This document shows, one piece after another, positions 45,394-54,731 of a stretch of DNA of 64,000 bases. The notes beneath the pieces were generated by a model. The model saw only the letters and a program-made list of their open reading frames with translations. It searched no databases and was not told the DNA's origin. The stretch comes from JAAFHB01 sp963675995 (GTDB taxonomy: Bacteria; Bacteroidota; Bacteroidia; Bacteroidales; Prolixibacteraceae). The stretch lies in the NCBI GenBank assembly GCA_963675995.2, contig CAXXIY010000003.1, forward strand, positions 124,001-188,000, written 5' to 3'. Made by a program: the position numbers and the translations under genes. How positions within the stretch are numbered: position 1 is the first letter of the stretch; each line of letters starts with the position of its first letter.

Positions 45394-46479
45394 TTAAAGC
45401 AGGTATAAATAATCGTAATGAATAAATGGTTTCGACTTTTTGCCGCCCATCTCTTTAAGTGCTTCTTCTGAAGAATAGGAGGCTTTCCCCAAACCAATCA
45501 ATTCGCCTTTCGAATCTTTGACCCGGACAATATCCCCCTCTTTAAAAAATCCCTCAACTCGAATAATTCCAATAAGTAACAGACTTACAGCATTGTCTGA
45601 CAGCAGCACACATCGTGCGCCATCATTTATAATCACCTCACCTTTGGCAAAATCATCTGAATGGGCCAGCCATTTCCGTACCCCGGTAGATTTCTTTTTC
45701 GATGGTACAAAATGGGTCTGAATCTTTTCACTGTCATTTGTCAGGATATTTGACAATGTGTTTATTCTTGTCCCATTTGCAATATGAACCGAGACCCCCT
45801 GTCGTGCCAGCTTTGAAGCAATATGAAATTTCGTAAGCATCCCTCCCCTTCCAAAGTTTGACTTTTTCCCGGAGATGGCTTCAATATCAAGGGTGTCTCC
45901 CTGATTAATCGAGGCGATCAGCCTGCTTTCAGGTTCATCCGGTGAACCTGTATAAACACCATCCACATTGGTCAGTATAATCAGCGCTTCCATATCCATC
46001 ATCGAGGCTATGAGACCGGACAGTTCATCGTTATCGGTAAACATCAGTTCGGTAACTGAAATTGTATCATTCTCATTGACAATTGGTACAACCCCATTAT
46101 CGAGCAAGGTAGTCATGCAGTTGCGCATATTCAGGTAGTGAAGCCTGTCACTGAAATTCTCTTTCGTGGTGAGCACCTGAGCACAGATAATCCCATTGTC
46201 GCGGAATAGATTGGAATATTGGTTAATCAATTTTACCTGACCCACAGCAGACCATAACTGACGGCTGGATACGGGATCGAGTTTTCGTTGCAAATCCACC
46301 TCTGCACGCCCGGCAGCCACAGCACCAGAGGTTACAAGAATCACATGAACCCCGGACTTCCGGAGTGTCGAAATCTGATCGACAATGTGGGCCATTCTCG
46401 TAACATTGAGCATACCATCATCGCGCGTTAAAACATTACTACCTACTTTTACTACTATTTTGTTGTATAATAACGACAT
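45394..46479 (-). CDS. proB: Glutamate 5-kinase
   Basis: A 361-residue enzyme with an amino-acid kinase domain (IVVKVGSNVLT, VTSGAVAAGR, NENDTISVTEL, FGRGGMLTK). A C-terminal PUA domain begins near residue 275 (KGEVIINDGARCVL ... GDIVRVKDSKGELIGLG). It performs the first, proline-regulated step of proline synthesis and passes glutamyl phosphate to ProA, encoded next. Confidence 0.97.
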   Translation of the reverse strand: MSLLYNKIVVKVGSNVLTRDDGMLNVTRMAHIVDQISTLRKSGVHVILVTSGAVAAGRAEVDLQRKLDPVSSRQLWSAVGQVKLINQYSNLFRDNGIICAQVLTTKENFSDRLHYLNMRNCMTTLLDNGVVPIVNENDTISVTELMFTDNDELSGLIASMMDMEALIILTNVDGVYTGSPDEPESRLIASINQGDTLDIEAISGKKSNFGRGGMLTKFHIASKLARQGVSVHIANGTRINTLSNILTNDSEKIQTHFVPSKKKSTGVRKWLAHSDDFAKGEVIINDGARCVLLSDNAVSLLLIGIIRVEGFFKEGDIVRVKDSKGELIGLGKASYSSEEALKEMGGKKSKPFIHYDYLYLL

Positions 46480-46517
46480 AACAAATTAATTAATTCAGAT
46501 GGTGAAACGCCAGACCA

Positions 46518-46907
46518 TTATTCCATCCTCGAAAAAAGCACCAGCAGACCTCCAGTAATAAAGGCGATTACCCACCAGGAATAGGCATATCGTGAATAAC
46601 GGTGAACGTATTCCGGAACATCCGCTCTGATACCACTATTCAACCTGATTTTCCAGATCAGTATATTTTCAATCAACATTCCCAAAAGCGATGAATAGCC
46701 AATAACGCCATGCAATGTAAATAACCCCTTCGAAGAACCGGCAATCATACAAGCTGTCGCAATAATATCGGTAATAATTCCCAGGGTCAGAAAGATCAGA
46801 ACCCGGGGCATCACTTTTCGTGTTCGCTGCTCTGTAAAAATACCGATTGAATAAAATGCAAGGGCAAAAATCACCACCGAAGTGCCAATCCTTAATAATA
46901 TATTCAT
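46518..46907 (-). CDS. Small four-helix membrane protein (HsmA-like)
   Basis: A 129-residue protein with four predicted transmembrane helices: about 6-24, 37-58, 65-86 and 108-126. Charged loops such as TEQRTRK lie between them. The layout and segments like LFTLHGVIGYSSLLGMLIE resemble the HsmA / TIGR03987 group of uncharacterised proteins. It is located 29 bp after the acyl-CoA synthetase gene and 38 bp before proB, so it is probably in the same transcript. No function can be read. Confidence 0.65.
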   Translation of the reverse strand: MNILLRIGTSVVIFALAFYSIGIFTEQRTRKVMPRVLIFLTLGIITDIIATACMIAGSSKGLFTLHGVIGYSSLLGMLIENILIWKIRLNSGIRADVPEYVHRYSRYAYSWWVIAFITGGLLVLFSRME

Positions 46908-46936
46908 GTTGCAGGCAGTTGATGAACAAATTAATT

Positions 46937-48598
46937 CTACTCGTTTTTACTTCTCTCCCTGATTTCAACCCTGCGGATTTTACCGCTGATTGTTTTGGGT
47001 AATTCGGTAACAAATTCCACAATCCTTGGATATTTATAGGGAGCAGTTACGGTTTTGACATGCTCCTGTATCTCTTTTGCTAATTCATCGGTTCCAGGTC
47101 TGTATTCAGTGGCCAGAATAATTGTTGCTTTCACCACCTGGCCACGAATCTCATCGGGTGCACCCGTTACAGCGCACTCAATCACTGCCGGGTGGGTCAT
47201 CAAAGCGCTCTCCACTTCAAAAGGTCCAATGCGATAACCCGAGGATTTAATCACATCATCAACCCGGCCAACAAACCAGTAATAACCATCCTCATCACGC
47301 CAGGCCAGATCTCCTGTATAGTAAAGTCCCCCGTAATGGCATGATTCTGTTTTTTCGATATCCCTGTAATATCCTGAGAACAAACCTACAGGAATTCGTT
47401 CACAAGTTCGGATAACAATTTGGCCAATCTCTCCGTCTTCACAATCCTTATTTTCCAAATCAATCAGATGGACGTCAAACTGCGGAGAAGGAATACCCAT
47501 TGACCCCGCTTTGGGTTCCATCCAGGGAAAGGTAGCAATCTGCAATGTTGTTTCGGTCTGGCCAAATCCTTCATGTAGTTTTAATCCTGTCAGTTTATAA
47601 AAAGTATCATAAACGACCGGATTAAGCGGTTCGCCAGCCACGACGGCCCATTTGAGTTTGGAGAGGTCGTACCTTGAAAAATCTTCCCTGATCAAAAAGC
47701 GGTATATCGTCGGAGGGGCACAAAAGCTGGTCACACCAAAATTACTGATTTTAGTGAGCATATCGTCCGGAACGAACTTCTCGTAATCGTAAACAAAGAC
47801 AGCCGCTCCGGCCAGCCATTGCCCATAGATTTTACCCCACACCGATTTAGCCCATCCTGAATCGGAAACGGTAAAATGGAGTCCGTTATTTTCGACATTT
47901 TGCCAGAATTTTGCAGTAATGATATGACCTAACGGATAAGTAAAATCGTGAGCCACCATCTTGGGGTTAGCAGTCGTTCCAGAGGTGAAATAGAGCAGCG
48001 AAATATCATTAATCTTCGCAGCAGCCTCCCCCTGTGGGATTTTAAACGGACTAGCATTTTTTATTCCATCACGGAACGAAACCCATCCTTCAGGAGTGGG
48101 GTCGCCCACCGCCACCAGCTTTTCAACAGTAGGAGATTTTGCTATCGCATCGTTGATGTTATTGATAATTTCGGGCTCCGAAACAGAGATGATCATCTTC
48201 ACACCAGCTGCGTTATTTCTGTATATAAGATCTTTAGGAGTCAACAAATGGGTTGCAGGAATTCCAACAGCACCAATTTTATGCAGTGCAAGGATCGAGA
48301 ACCAGAATTCATATCTCCTTTTCAGGATCATCATCACCTTATCGCCACGACCGATTCCCAATGACTGAAAAAAGGAGGCCGTCTCGTCACTGGCCTTTTT
48401 AAGATCAGCAAAAGTAAAATTCCGGGTTTCACCCTTATCATTTACCCAACAAATCGCTCTTTTTGTTGGAGCGATCCTGGCATATTCATCAACCACATCA
48501 TATGCAAAATTAAATTGCTCAGGGACAATTATTTCAAAATTTTGCTTAAAATCTTCAAGAGATTCAAAAACCGATTTTTTTAAATATTTTTCAAACAT
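46937..48598 (-). CDS. AMP-forming acyl-CoA synthetase
   Basis: A 553-residue ANL-family ligase of the acetyl/medium-chain type. Core motifs are LLYFTSGTTANPKMVAHD (P-loop), HEGFGQTETT, YYTGDLAWRDEDGYYWFVGR, VDDVIKSSGYRIGPFEVE and the catalytic Lys in KTISGKIRR. It activates a carboxylic acid, probably a short or medium chain acid, to its CoA thioester. It starts 12 bp after the XRE-cupin regulator, with which it is likely a functional pair. Its place among arginine and proline genes is unexplained; supply of acyl-CoA for N-acylation of glutamate is one possibility, not shown. Confidence 0.92.
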   Translation of the reverse strand: MFEKYLKKSVFESLEDFKQNFEIIVPEQFNFAYDVVDEYARIAPTKRAICWVNDKGETRNFTFADLKKASDETASFFQSLGIGRGDKVMMILKRRYEFWFSILALHKIGAVGIPATHLLTPKDLIYRNNAAGVKMIISVSEPEIINNINDAIAKSPTVEKLVAVGDPTPEGWVSFRDGIKNASPFKIPQGEAAAKINDISLLYFTSGTTANPKMVAHDFTYPLGHIITAKFWQNVENNGLHFTVSDSGWAKSVWGKIYGQWLAGAAVFVYDYEKFVPDDMLTKISNFGVTSFCAPPTIYRFLIREDFSRYDLSKLKWAVVAGEPLNPVVYDTFYKLTGLKLHEGFGQTETTLQIATFPWMEPKAGSMGIPSPQFDVHLIDLENKDCEDGEIGQIVIRTCERIPVGLFSGYYRDIEKTESCHYGGLYYTGDLAWRDEDGYYWFVGRVDDVIKSSGYRIGPFEVESALMTHPAVIECAVTGAPDEIRGQVVKATIILATEYRPGTDELAKEIQEHVKTVTAPYKYPRIVEFVTELPKTISGKIRRVEIRERSKNE

Positions 48599-48610
48599 GC
48601 AGACTCAGAT

Positions 48611-49162
48611 TTATAAGATAATAGCTAGAAATTTGGCGGTTTTATTTTCCATAGCGACCATTCCATGAGGTAATCCGGAATCAAAATAGATGGAATCACC
48701 CTGTTCGAGGATCATCTCTTTGGCACCAATGAAAAATTTGATTTTCCCCTCTAACAATAAATTAAATTCCTGTCCCGGATGAGAATTAAAACCTACCGTC
48801 GCCTCTTCCTTAGGTTCAACAGTCACGATAAAAGGATCTGCTTTCCGGTGAAGAAAATTTCCAGCAAGCGCCTCATATTTATAAGCCTTGCGCCGCTCAA
48901 CACTTGTCCCTTTACCCTTACGGGTCAGGGTGTAGGAATGCATATGGGGTTCCTCTCCGGTCAGGAGTGTTGTAAGGTCAAGATTGAACAGCAAGGCCAT
49001 GCGATGGAGAATACTCACCGGAATATCAATCCTCCCACTTTCGTAATTGAGGTATTGCTCAGAAGTTATGGCGCAGGTTTTTGCAGCATCATCGGCAGAG
49101 ATCCCAAGTATGTCACGCATTCCACGTAGACGGTCGGCTATTAGTTTGATTTGTTCGTCCAT
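48611..49162 (-). CDS. XRE-family regulator with C-terminal cupin domain
   Basis: A 183-residue protein. The N-terminal helix-turn-helix (residues about 9-65: LRGMRDILGISADDAAKTC ... YESGRIDIPVSILHRMALLF) is followed by a linker and a cupin (about 112-180) with HPGQEFNLLLEGKIKF and LEQGDSIYFDSGLPHG. Regulators of this build sense a small carboxylate or other metabolite through the cupin. It directly precedes the acyl-CoA synthetase, a pairing seen in other anaerobes, and probably controls it. Confidence 0.9.
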   Translation of the reverse strand: MDEQIKLIADRLRGMRDILGISADDAAKTCAITSEQYLNYESGRIDIPVSILHRMALLFNLDLTTLLTGEEPHMHSYTLTRKGKGTSVERRKAYKYEALAGNFLHRKADPFIVTVEPKEEATVGFNSHPGQEFNLLLEGKIKFFIGAKEMILEQGDSIYFDSGLPHGMVAMENKTAKFLAIIL

Positions 49163-49194
49163 AAGAAAAGTAGTTATGATTAACCTATGTCAAT

Positions 49195-49998
49195 TTATTT
49201 TGAATTATTAAGTTTATTGTACGATACCAGGAGTCCTCTGATCAGTGCCGATGAGAATCCCTGATGCTCCATTTCATTCAATCCTGAAATCGTGATCCCT
49301 TTTGGTGTGGTCACCTTGTCAATTTCCTGTTCAGGATGGTGTCCTGTTTGAAGGATCAACTCTGTGGCTCCCTTCACAGTCTGTGCCACTATTTGTTGTG
49401 CAACGTCAGCTCCAAAACCGATCTCCACTCCACCCTGAATCGCAGCACGGATAAAACGAAGTGCAAAGGCGATGCCGCAGGCACCCAAAACAGTGGCAGC
49501 AGCCATCAGTTCCTCATTAATAAAGAGCACTTTGCCCAGTGATTCAAACAACTCCTGGACCAAAATGATTTGCTCCGCTGTACAATCAGGTGCTGCGATT
49601 AATGTCATCGATTCCCGAAGTGCAACGGCTGTATTGGGCATTACCCTTAAAGGGATTACACCCGCAGGAAGCAACTCCTTCAACTGGGTGATGCTGATAC
49701 CTGTCATTAAGGAAGCTACAAGCTGGCCGGGCTTTAGGATGGGTACAATTTCGGTAATCACCTCAACTGCCTGATAAGGTTTTACAGCTATAATAATCAT
49801 ATCCGCTTCATTAACGGCTGATTTATTATCCTTCTCAATACGAATACCATTTACTGCAAGATCCTCAAGCAATTGAACACGACGCCGTGAAATTGTGAGT
49901 TTGGAAGCTGCAATCCCTGATTTGAGAAAACCGTCGGCAACCGACCGACCCAGATTGCCTCCCCCTACGATGGCTATTTTTAAATTATGTATTTCCAT
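49195..49998 (-). CDS. proC: Pyrroline-5-carboxylate reductase
   Basis: A 267-residue NADPH-dependent enzyme for the last step of proline synthesis. IAIVGGGNLGRSVADGFL is the nucleotide-binding loop. VIPLRVMPNTAVALRESMT and the C-terminal TTPKGITISGLNEMEHQGF are diagnostic. It lies between argD and the XRE-cupin gene. Confidence 0.96.
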   Translation of the reverse strand: MEIHNLKIAIVGGGNLGRSVADGFLKSGIAASKLTISRRRVQLLEDLAVNGIRIEKDNKSAVNEADMIIIAVKPYQAVEVITEIVPILKPGQLVASLMTGISITQLKELLPAGVIPLRVMPNTAVALRESMTLIAAPDCTAEQIILVQELFESLGKVLFINEELMAAATVLGACGIAFALRFIRAAIQGGVEIGFGADVAQQIVAQTVKGATELILQTGHHPEQEIDKVTTPKGITISGLNEMEHQGFSSALIRGLLVSYNKLNNSK

Positions 49999-50032
49999 GA
50001 AGTATTAATTTGCAATTTTTGAGAAACGCAAT

Positions 50033-51163
50033 TTACGATTTATTCAATACCTTTACCAATGCGCTGATAAAAAGATCACATTGAGCTTTTGTCAAGGTTA
50101 ATGGGGGCAAAATACGAATTACATTGGTTCCGGTAACTCCGGTAAAAATTTTCTCCTCAAAGAGCAATTGTTTTCTGATTGGGGCAATCGGAAAATCGAA
50201 TTCAATACCGATCATCAGCCCTTTTCCACGAAGTTCTTTTATCTGAGGGATAACAGAAAGTTTCGAAAACAAATAATTCCCAACCTCCTGTGCATTTTGA
50301 ACCAAATGCTCACGCTTCATGATCTCAAGCACGGCAATCCCCGCGGCGCAGGCGAGATAGTTGCCCCCAAATGTTGTTCCCAGCATCCCTGACCAGGGTT
50401 TAAGTTCAGGGCTGATCAGTATTCCACCGATGGGGAAACCATTTCCCATACCTTTGGCCACAGAGATAATATCAGGGCGTATATCTGCATATTGGTGAGC
50501 AAAAAACTTTCCGCTCCGGCCATAACCCGACTGTATTTCATCGAGTATGAGCAATGCACCAAATTTTCTGCACAATTGCGAAGCTGCGATCAGAAAGGCA
50601 GTTTCCGGAACCCGGCAACCGCCGATTCCCTGAATCCCCTCAACGATAACAGCGGCGACATCACCCAATTGCAGCGCCTGTTCAAGCCGGGCTACATCAT
50701 TGAGCGGCAGAAGAGTCCTTTTTACCGTATCATTTAAAGGAGCGATAATCTTTGGGTTATCGGTAACCGCAACTGCTGCCGATGTTCTACCGTGAAAAGA
50801 CTTCTCAAAGGAGATGATTCTGCCTTTACCGGTATGAAATGAAGCGAGTTTTAAGGCATTTTCATTCGCCTCAGCGCCAGAGTTACATAGGAAAAGGGAA
50901 TAATCGGGATATCCCGAAAGTTCACCTAATTTTAATGCAAGCTCCTCCTGCATTGGATTCCGGACAGAATTGGAATAAAAACCAATCTGACCGAGCTGAT
51001 CCGAAATCTTTTTCACATAATCGGGATGGGTATGCCCCACCGAGATTACAGCATGACCACCATACAAATCAAGGTACTCAATACCTTTGTCATCTGTAAT
51101 AAAACATCCTTTTGCCGATACCGGGACAATATCAAAAAGGGGATAAACGTCGAAAAGCTTCAT
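50033..51163 (-). CDS. argD: N-acylornithine aminotransferase
   Basis: A 376-residue class-III PLP aminotransferase. YLDLYGGHAVISVGHTHP, LFLCNSGAEANENALKLA, LILDEIQSGYGRSGKFFA and the PLP Lys in ISVAKGMGNGFPIGG are standard. It makes N-acylornithine from the semialdehyde product of ArgC. The 150 bp before it may hold a second start point of the cluster. Confidence 0.96.
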   Translation of the reverse strand: MKLFDVYPLFDIVPVSAKGCFITDDKGIEYLDLYGGHAVISVGHTHPDYVKKISDQLGQIGFYSNSVRNPMQEELALKLGELSGYPDYSLFLCNSGAEANENALKLASFHTGKGRIISFEKSFHGRTSAAVAVTDNPKIIAPLNDTVKRTLLPLNDVARLEQALQLGDVAAVIVEGIQGIGGCRVPETAFLIAASQLCRKFGALLILDEIQSGYGRSGKFFAHQYADIRPDIISVAKGMGNGFPIGGILISPELKPWSGMLGTTFGGNYLACAAGIAVLEIMKREHLVQNAQEVGNYLFSKLSVIPQIKELRGKGLMIGIEFDFPIAPIRKQLLFEEKIFTGVTGTNVIRILPPLTLTKAQCDLFISALVKVLNKS

Positions 51164-51313
51164 TATTTTAAAATTTTATGGCTCAATTCAAAGAATGATT
51201 ATTGAATGATTAATATTTTACTTTCGAAATAAGGGTAATTGGCGGCCCGCTACAATCTCACGACTAATTTCAAATCCTTCACCTGTTGAAACATTTGCAC
51301 ATTTAACTTTGAT

Positions 51314-52294
51314 CTAAAACCCAATTGCCTTTAAATTCAATCCACACCTTTCATCCAGGCCAAACAGCAGATTCATATTCTGAACAGCCTGACCTGATGC
51401 CCCTTTGAGCAGATTATCGATGCAGGAGATCACCATCAGTTTATTCCCGTGTTTCTCAACATAGAGTAAACCTTTGTTTGTGTTTACCACCTGTTTCATA
51501 TCGGGATTTTCAGCGGAAACATTGACAAAAGGATGTGTGGCATAAAACTTTCTGAAGATCATGTGAGCCTCCTCAACCGAACCATCAAACCGGGTGTATG
51601 CGGTTACAAAAATTCCCCGTGTGTGGTTTCCCCTCACGGGGATGAAATTTACATCACTGCTGAAGCCGGGCTGTGCCTGACGAAGACTTTGAACTATTTC
51701 TCCAAGATGCTGATGTTCAAAAGCTTTATAGACAGACAAATTATTATCGCGCCAGCTGAAATGGGATGTTTTCGTAGGCGCCTGTCCTGCTCCGGTCGAC
51801 CCGGTTATTGCATTAACATGCACCTCATCATGAAGTAATCCATTTGCAGCCAAAGGAATCAGCGCCAACTGAATCGAAGTGGCAAAACATCCGGGATTTG
51901 CAATTTTGGTTGCCAGCCTGATCTGGTCGCGGTTAAGTTCCGGTAATCCGTATACAAAATCGTTTCCTTCACGCTTTAGTCTGAAATCATGACTCAGGTC
52001 AATGATTTTCACATATGCAGGAACCGTGTTATTACTCAAATAATCAATCGACTTACCATGTCCTGAACAAAGGAATATCACATCGGTATCATTAAAATCG
52101 ATATCGGTAAAAGTCATATCAGTATCTCCAAGCAGATCGCTGTGAACGGCAGAAACCGGCTGACCGTTGTTACTGCTGCTTTGAATATATTTTAAATCAG
52201 CTGCCGGGTGGTAAAGCAGAATCCTGATCAGTTCGCCGGCAGTATAGCCAGCACCGCCAACAATTCCAACCCTAATTTTATTTGGTTCAGACAT
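51314..52294 (-). CDS. argC: N-acyl-gamma-glutamyl-phosphate reductase
   Basis: A 326-residue enzyme. VGIVGGAGYTAGELIRIL binds NADP. The catalytic Cys is in IANPGCFATSIQLALIPL. PTKTSHFSWRDNNLS and GNHTRGIF are typical. Its start ATG overlaps the argG stop by one base, so translation is coupled. Downstream, the frame stays open for 31 codons after the stop (see findings). Confidence 0.96.
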   Translation of the reverse strand: MSEPNKIRVGIVGGAGYTAGELIRILLYHPAADLKYIQSSSNNGQPVSAVHSDLLGDTDMTFTDIDFNDTDVIFLCSGHGKSIDYLSNNTVPAYVKIIDLSHDFRLKREGNDFVYGLPELNRDQIRLATKIANPGCFATSIQLALIPLAANGLLHDEVHVNAITGSTGAGQAPTKTSHFSWRDNNLSVYKAFEHQHLGEIVQSLRQAQPGFSSDVNFIPVRGNHTRGIFVTAYTRFDGSVEEAHMIFRKFYATHPFVNVSAENPDMKQVVNTNKGLLYVEKHGNKLMVISCIDNLLKGASGQAVQNMNLLFGLDERCGLNLKAIGF

Positions 52295-53484
52295 TATTTA
52301 CTGTTTACTGAATGATATATCTTCAATTGATTGGCCAGAATCTTGGTAAATCCTTTTGCATCATCAGCCGTCCATCCCTTGTTCATCTCACCGTATTGTC
52401 CGAACTCCGATTTCATCAAATCATGTTCCGATTCAATACCAACCAGTTGGAAATGATAGGGGCGCAAATTAATGATCACTTTACCTGTTACATTCTCCTG
52501 ACTGTTTTCGAGGAATTTCTCAATATCTCGCATGACCGGTTCCAGATACATGGCTTCGTGCAAAAACATCCCGTACCAGTTTCCCAATTGCTCCTTCCAG
52601 TATTGCTGCCATTTTGTAAGGGTGTGCTTTTCAAGCATCTGATGTGCCTTGATAATCAACAATGGAGCTGCAGCTTCGAATCCTACGCGTCCTTTGATTC
52701 CGATAATTGTATCTCCGATATGCATATCACGTCCGATAGCCCATGCAGAACCCAGCCGTTCCACTTCGTTTATCGCATCAACCGGATCACGATAGGTTTT
52801 ACCGTTTACACTCCTCAACTGACCCTTGAGAAACTCCAATGTGACGGTCTCTTCACCTTCTTTCTGAAGATGAGTCGGATAGGCCTCTTCGGGAAGCGTT
52901 TTATCGCTCTGCAGCGTCTCTTTCCCACCGATACTGGTCCCCCAAAGTCCTTTATTTACCGAATAAGCCATCTTTTCGAAATTATCCACAACGCCATGTT
53001 CACGCAAATAGTGGATCTCAGCTTCACGCGACAATTCAAGATCACGTGTCGGGGTGATAATTTTAATCTCCGGAGCAAGCACTTCAAAGGCAAGGTCAAA
53101 GCGGATCTGATCATTTCCCGCCCCCGTACTTCCATGCGCAACATGGGTCGCTCCAATACTCTTGGCATATTCAATCACTGCAAGCGCCTGAAAAATTCGC
53201 TCGGAACTTACAGATATAGGATAGGTATTGTTTCTCAGGACATTACCATAAACCATATACCTTATACCCTTGTTATAATATTCACTGGTAACATCAATCA
53301 TCTTGTGTGATTTAACACCCAACGAATAAGCTTTCTTTTCGATAACGGCCAGTTCTTCTTTCGAAAAACCTCCGGTGTTGGCAATGGCTGTATGAACTTC
53401 CATACCCTTTTCAACTGACAGATAAATTGCACAAAACGAGGTATCCAAACCTCCGCTAAATGCCAGAACTACCTTTTCCTTCAT
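52294..53484 (-). CDS. argG: Argininosuccinate synthase
   Basis: A 396-residue ATP-dependent ligase. VVLAFSGGLDTSFCAIYLS carries the pyrophosphatase P-loop. AHGSTGAGNDQIRFD and the later IGIKGRVGFEAAAPLLI are family signatures. The sequence belongs to the ArgG group without the bacterial long insertion. It joins citrulline and aspartate; fumarate release follows by argH at 20.7 kb. Confidence 0.96.
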   Translation of the reverse strand: MKEKVVLAFSGGLDTSFCAIYLSVEKGMEVHTAIANTGGFSKEELAVIEKKAYSLGVKSHKMIDVTSEYYNKGIRYMVYGNVLRNNTYPISVSSERIFQALAVIEYAKSIGATHVAHGSTGAGNDQIRFDLAFEVLAPEIKIITPTRDLELSREAEIHYLREHGVVDNFEKMAYSVNKGLWGTSIGGKETLQSDKTLPEEAYPTHLQKEGEETVTLEFLKGQLRSVNGKTYRDPVDAINEVERLGSAWAIGRDMHIGDTIIGIKGRVGFEAAAPLLIIKAHQMLEKHTLTKWQQYWKEQLGNWYGMFLHEAMYLEPVMRDIEKFLENSQENVTGKVIINLRPYHFQLVGIESEHDLMKSEFGQYGEMNKGWTADDAKGFTKILANQLKIYHSVNSK

Positions 53485-53519
53485 GACAATATTGTTTAAT
53501 TTTATTTATTTCCAAGTAT

Positions 53520-54209
53520 TCAACGTCCTAAAATGATGATTTTTTTCCAGTCAATGGCGGAGAAAGTGAGTTTCTCATTTTTTCGCTTTTCGAGCCACTC
53601 CCTGTAGATTTTGAAAGGAGTTTTCGGTTTCCGTTTCTTGGCCTCCCATGCCGGATCATAAATCATCCCTGTGCAAAGACACTTGGTTTTATTCATACGA
53701 AGCAGAATATCATAATTTACGCAGCTTTGGCACCCTTTCCAGAATTGCTCATCGTCGGTTAGTTCCGAAAAAGTTACAGGACGATAACCCAGCTCAGAGT
53801 TGATTTTCATGACAGCCAGGCCCGTGGTTAATCCAAAAAGTTTGGCATTGGGATATTTTTTACGCGACAATTCGAAAGCCCTCAATTTAATGCTGCGTGC
53901 CAGTCCATGTCCGCGAAAATCCCAATGGACAATTAAACCCGAGTTAGCCACATATTTGGCATCATTCCAGGTTTCTATGTAACAAAATCCGGCAAATTTC
54001 TCACCGTGAAGTGCAATTATTGCTTTCCCCTCCGAAATTTTCGTGGCAATATATTCATGTGTTCGCCTTGCAATCCCCGTACCACGCTCAAGGGATGCCT
54101 TTTCAATGGTATCATTTATCTCGTCAACATAACGAAGGTGTTCTTCGCCCGCTACCATTACCACTATTTCAGATTTCGATTGAGGTTCTTCTTTCTTCTT
54201 AAATATCAT
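53520..54209 (-). CDS. GNAT acyltransferase of the arginine cluster (candidate N-acylglutamate synthase)
   Basis: A 229-residue GNAT protein. The acetyl-CoA fold spans about residues 20-165, with VHWDFRGHGLARSIKLRAFE carrying the Q/RxxGxG/A-type CoA loop. The C-terminal part is unusual: a cysteine cluster (CQSCVNYDIL, then CLCTG) and a basic tail (KKRKPKTPFKIYREWLEKRKNEK). It is positioned between argR and argG, 35 bp from argG. The cluster lacks argA and argJ, so this gene is the best candidate for first-step acylation of glutamate (acetyl- or succinyl-CoA). This is inferred from context. Confidence 0.85.
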   Translation of the reverse strand: MIFKKKEEPQSKSEIVVMVAGEEHLRYVDEINDTIEKASLERGTGIARRTHEYIATKISEGKAIIALHGEKFAGFCYIETWNDAKYVANSGLIVHWDFRGHGLARSIKLRAFELSRKKYPNAKLFGLTTGLAVMKINSELGYRPVTFSELTDDEQFWKGCQSCVNYDILLRMNKTKCLCTGMIYDPAWEAKKRKPKTPFKIYREWLEKRKNEKLTFSAIDWKKIIILGR

Positions 54210-54230
54210 AGCTTAAAAATTCGACTTTTA

Positions 54231-54716
54231 TTAAATTTTACTCTCCAGTTTAGGCATTATTGATTTTAATACCTGTATCACATCACTACGTCCTATCCCT
54301 TCCCTCATGATCAGCAGTATCGTATCATCCCCGGCCACTGTTCCGAGAATTTCGTTTGGATTGACCTTGTCAATCATGATCGCAACGCTATTGGCATATC
54401 CTGGCAAAGTTTTTATAACTCCCAGATTTGCAGAAAATTCGATACCTACAACTCCGTCAGCCAGGAAATCGAGACGCGAAACTGCTGACCCAATCTGCCC
54501 GACAACAACTTCATTGCCAGCAAGACGATAGATATATCCCTTTTTATCATCACTGATTTTGACCACATGCATCGATTTCAGGTCGCGCGAGAGGGTAGCT
54601 TGAGTAACCTCACATCCCCGCTGCTGCAATCTGATTTGCAGTTCATCCTGACTGCTGATTACTTCCTCAGAGATAATCAACTTAATCAATTGAATTCTTT
54701 GTGATCGATTTTTCAT
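54231..54716 (-). CDS. argR: Arginine repressor ArgR
   Basis: A 161-residue regulator. The N-terminal winged helix (residues about 8-70) contains LIISEEVISSQDELQIRLQQRG and VTQATLSRDLKSMHVVK. The C-terminal hexamerisation and arginine-binding domain contains VAGDDTILLIMR, with the acidic pair that contacts arginine. It is the first gene of the arginine cluster and divergent from carAB. A palindromic ARG-box overlaps its start codon, pointing to autorepression. Confidence 0.97.
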   Translation of the reverse strand: MKNRSQRIQLIKLIISEEVISSQDELQIRLQQRGCEVTQATLSRDLKSMHVVKISDDKKGYIYRLAGNEVVVGQIGSAVSRLDFLADGVVGIEFSANLGVIKTLPGYANSVAIMIDKVNPNEILGTVAGDDTILLIMREGIGRSDVIQVLKSIMPKLESKI

Positions 54717-54731
54717 GAATATTTATTCCAA
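54714..54731. promoter_or_regulatory. ARG-box-like operator overlapping the argR start
   Basis: CATGAATATTTATTCCAA contains the palindrome GAATATTTATTC. It matches the E. coli ARG box core (TGAATwwwwATTCA) except near the right end. Its position over the argR start codon would allow ArgR to block its own transcript. A half-conserved second site, TATGAATAATTATAAATA (54818-54835), lies just upstream of the carA promoter. Confidence 0.5.

Noticed and set aside
51190..51220. ARG-box-like half sites before argD
   Set aside because: Several ATTCA/TGAAT halves occur, but none forms a spaced palindrome matching the consensus; AT-rich sequence makes chance likely.
52312..53310. Long plus-strand frame of 332 codons
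   Set aside because: Antisense to argG, which has intact family signatures throughout; the frame yields Phe/His-rich sequence typical of a shadow.
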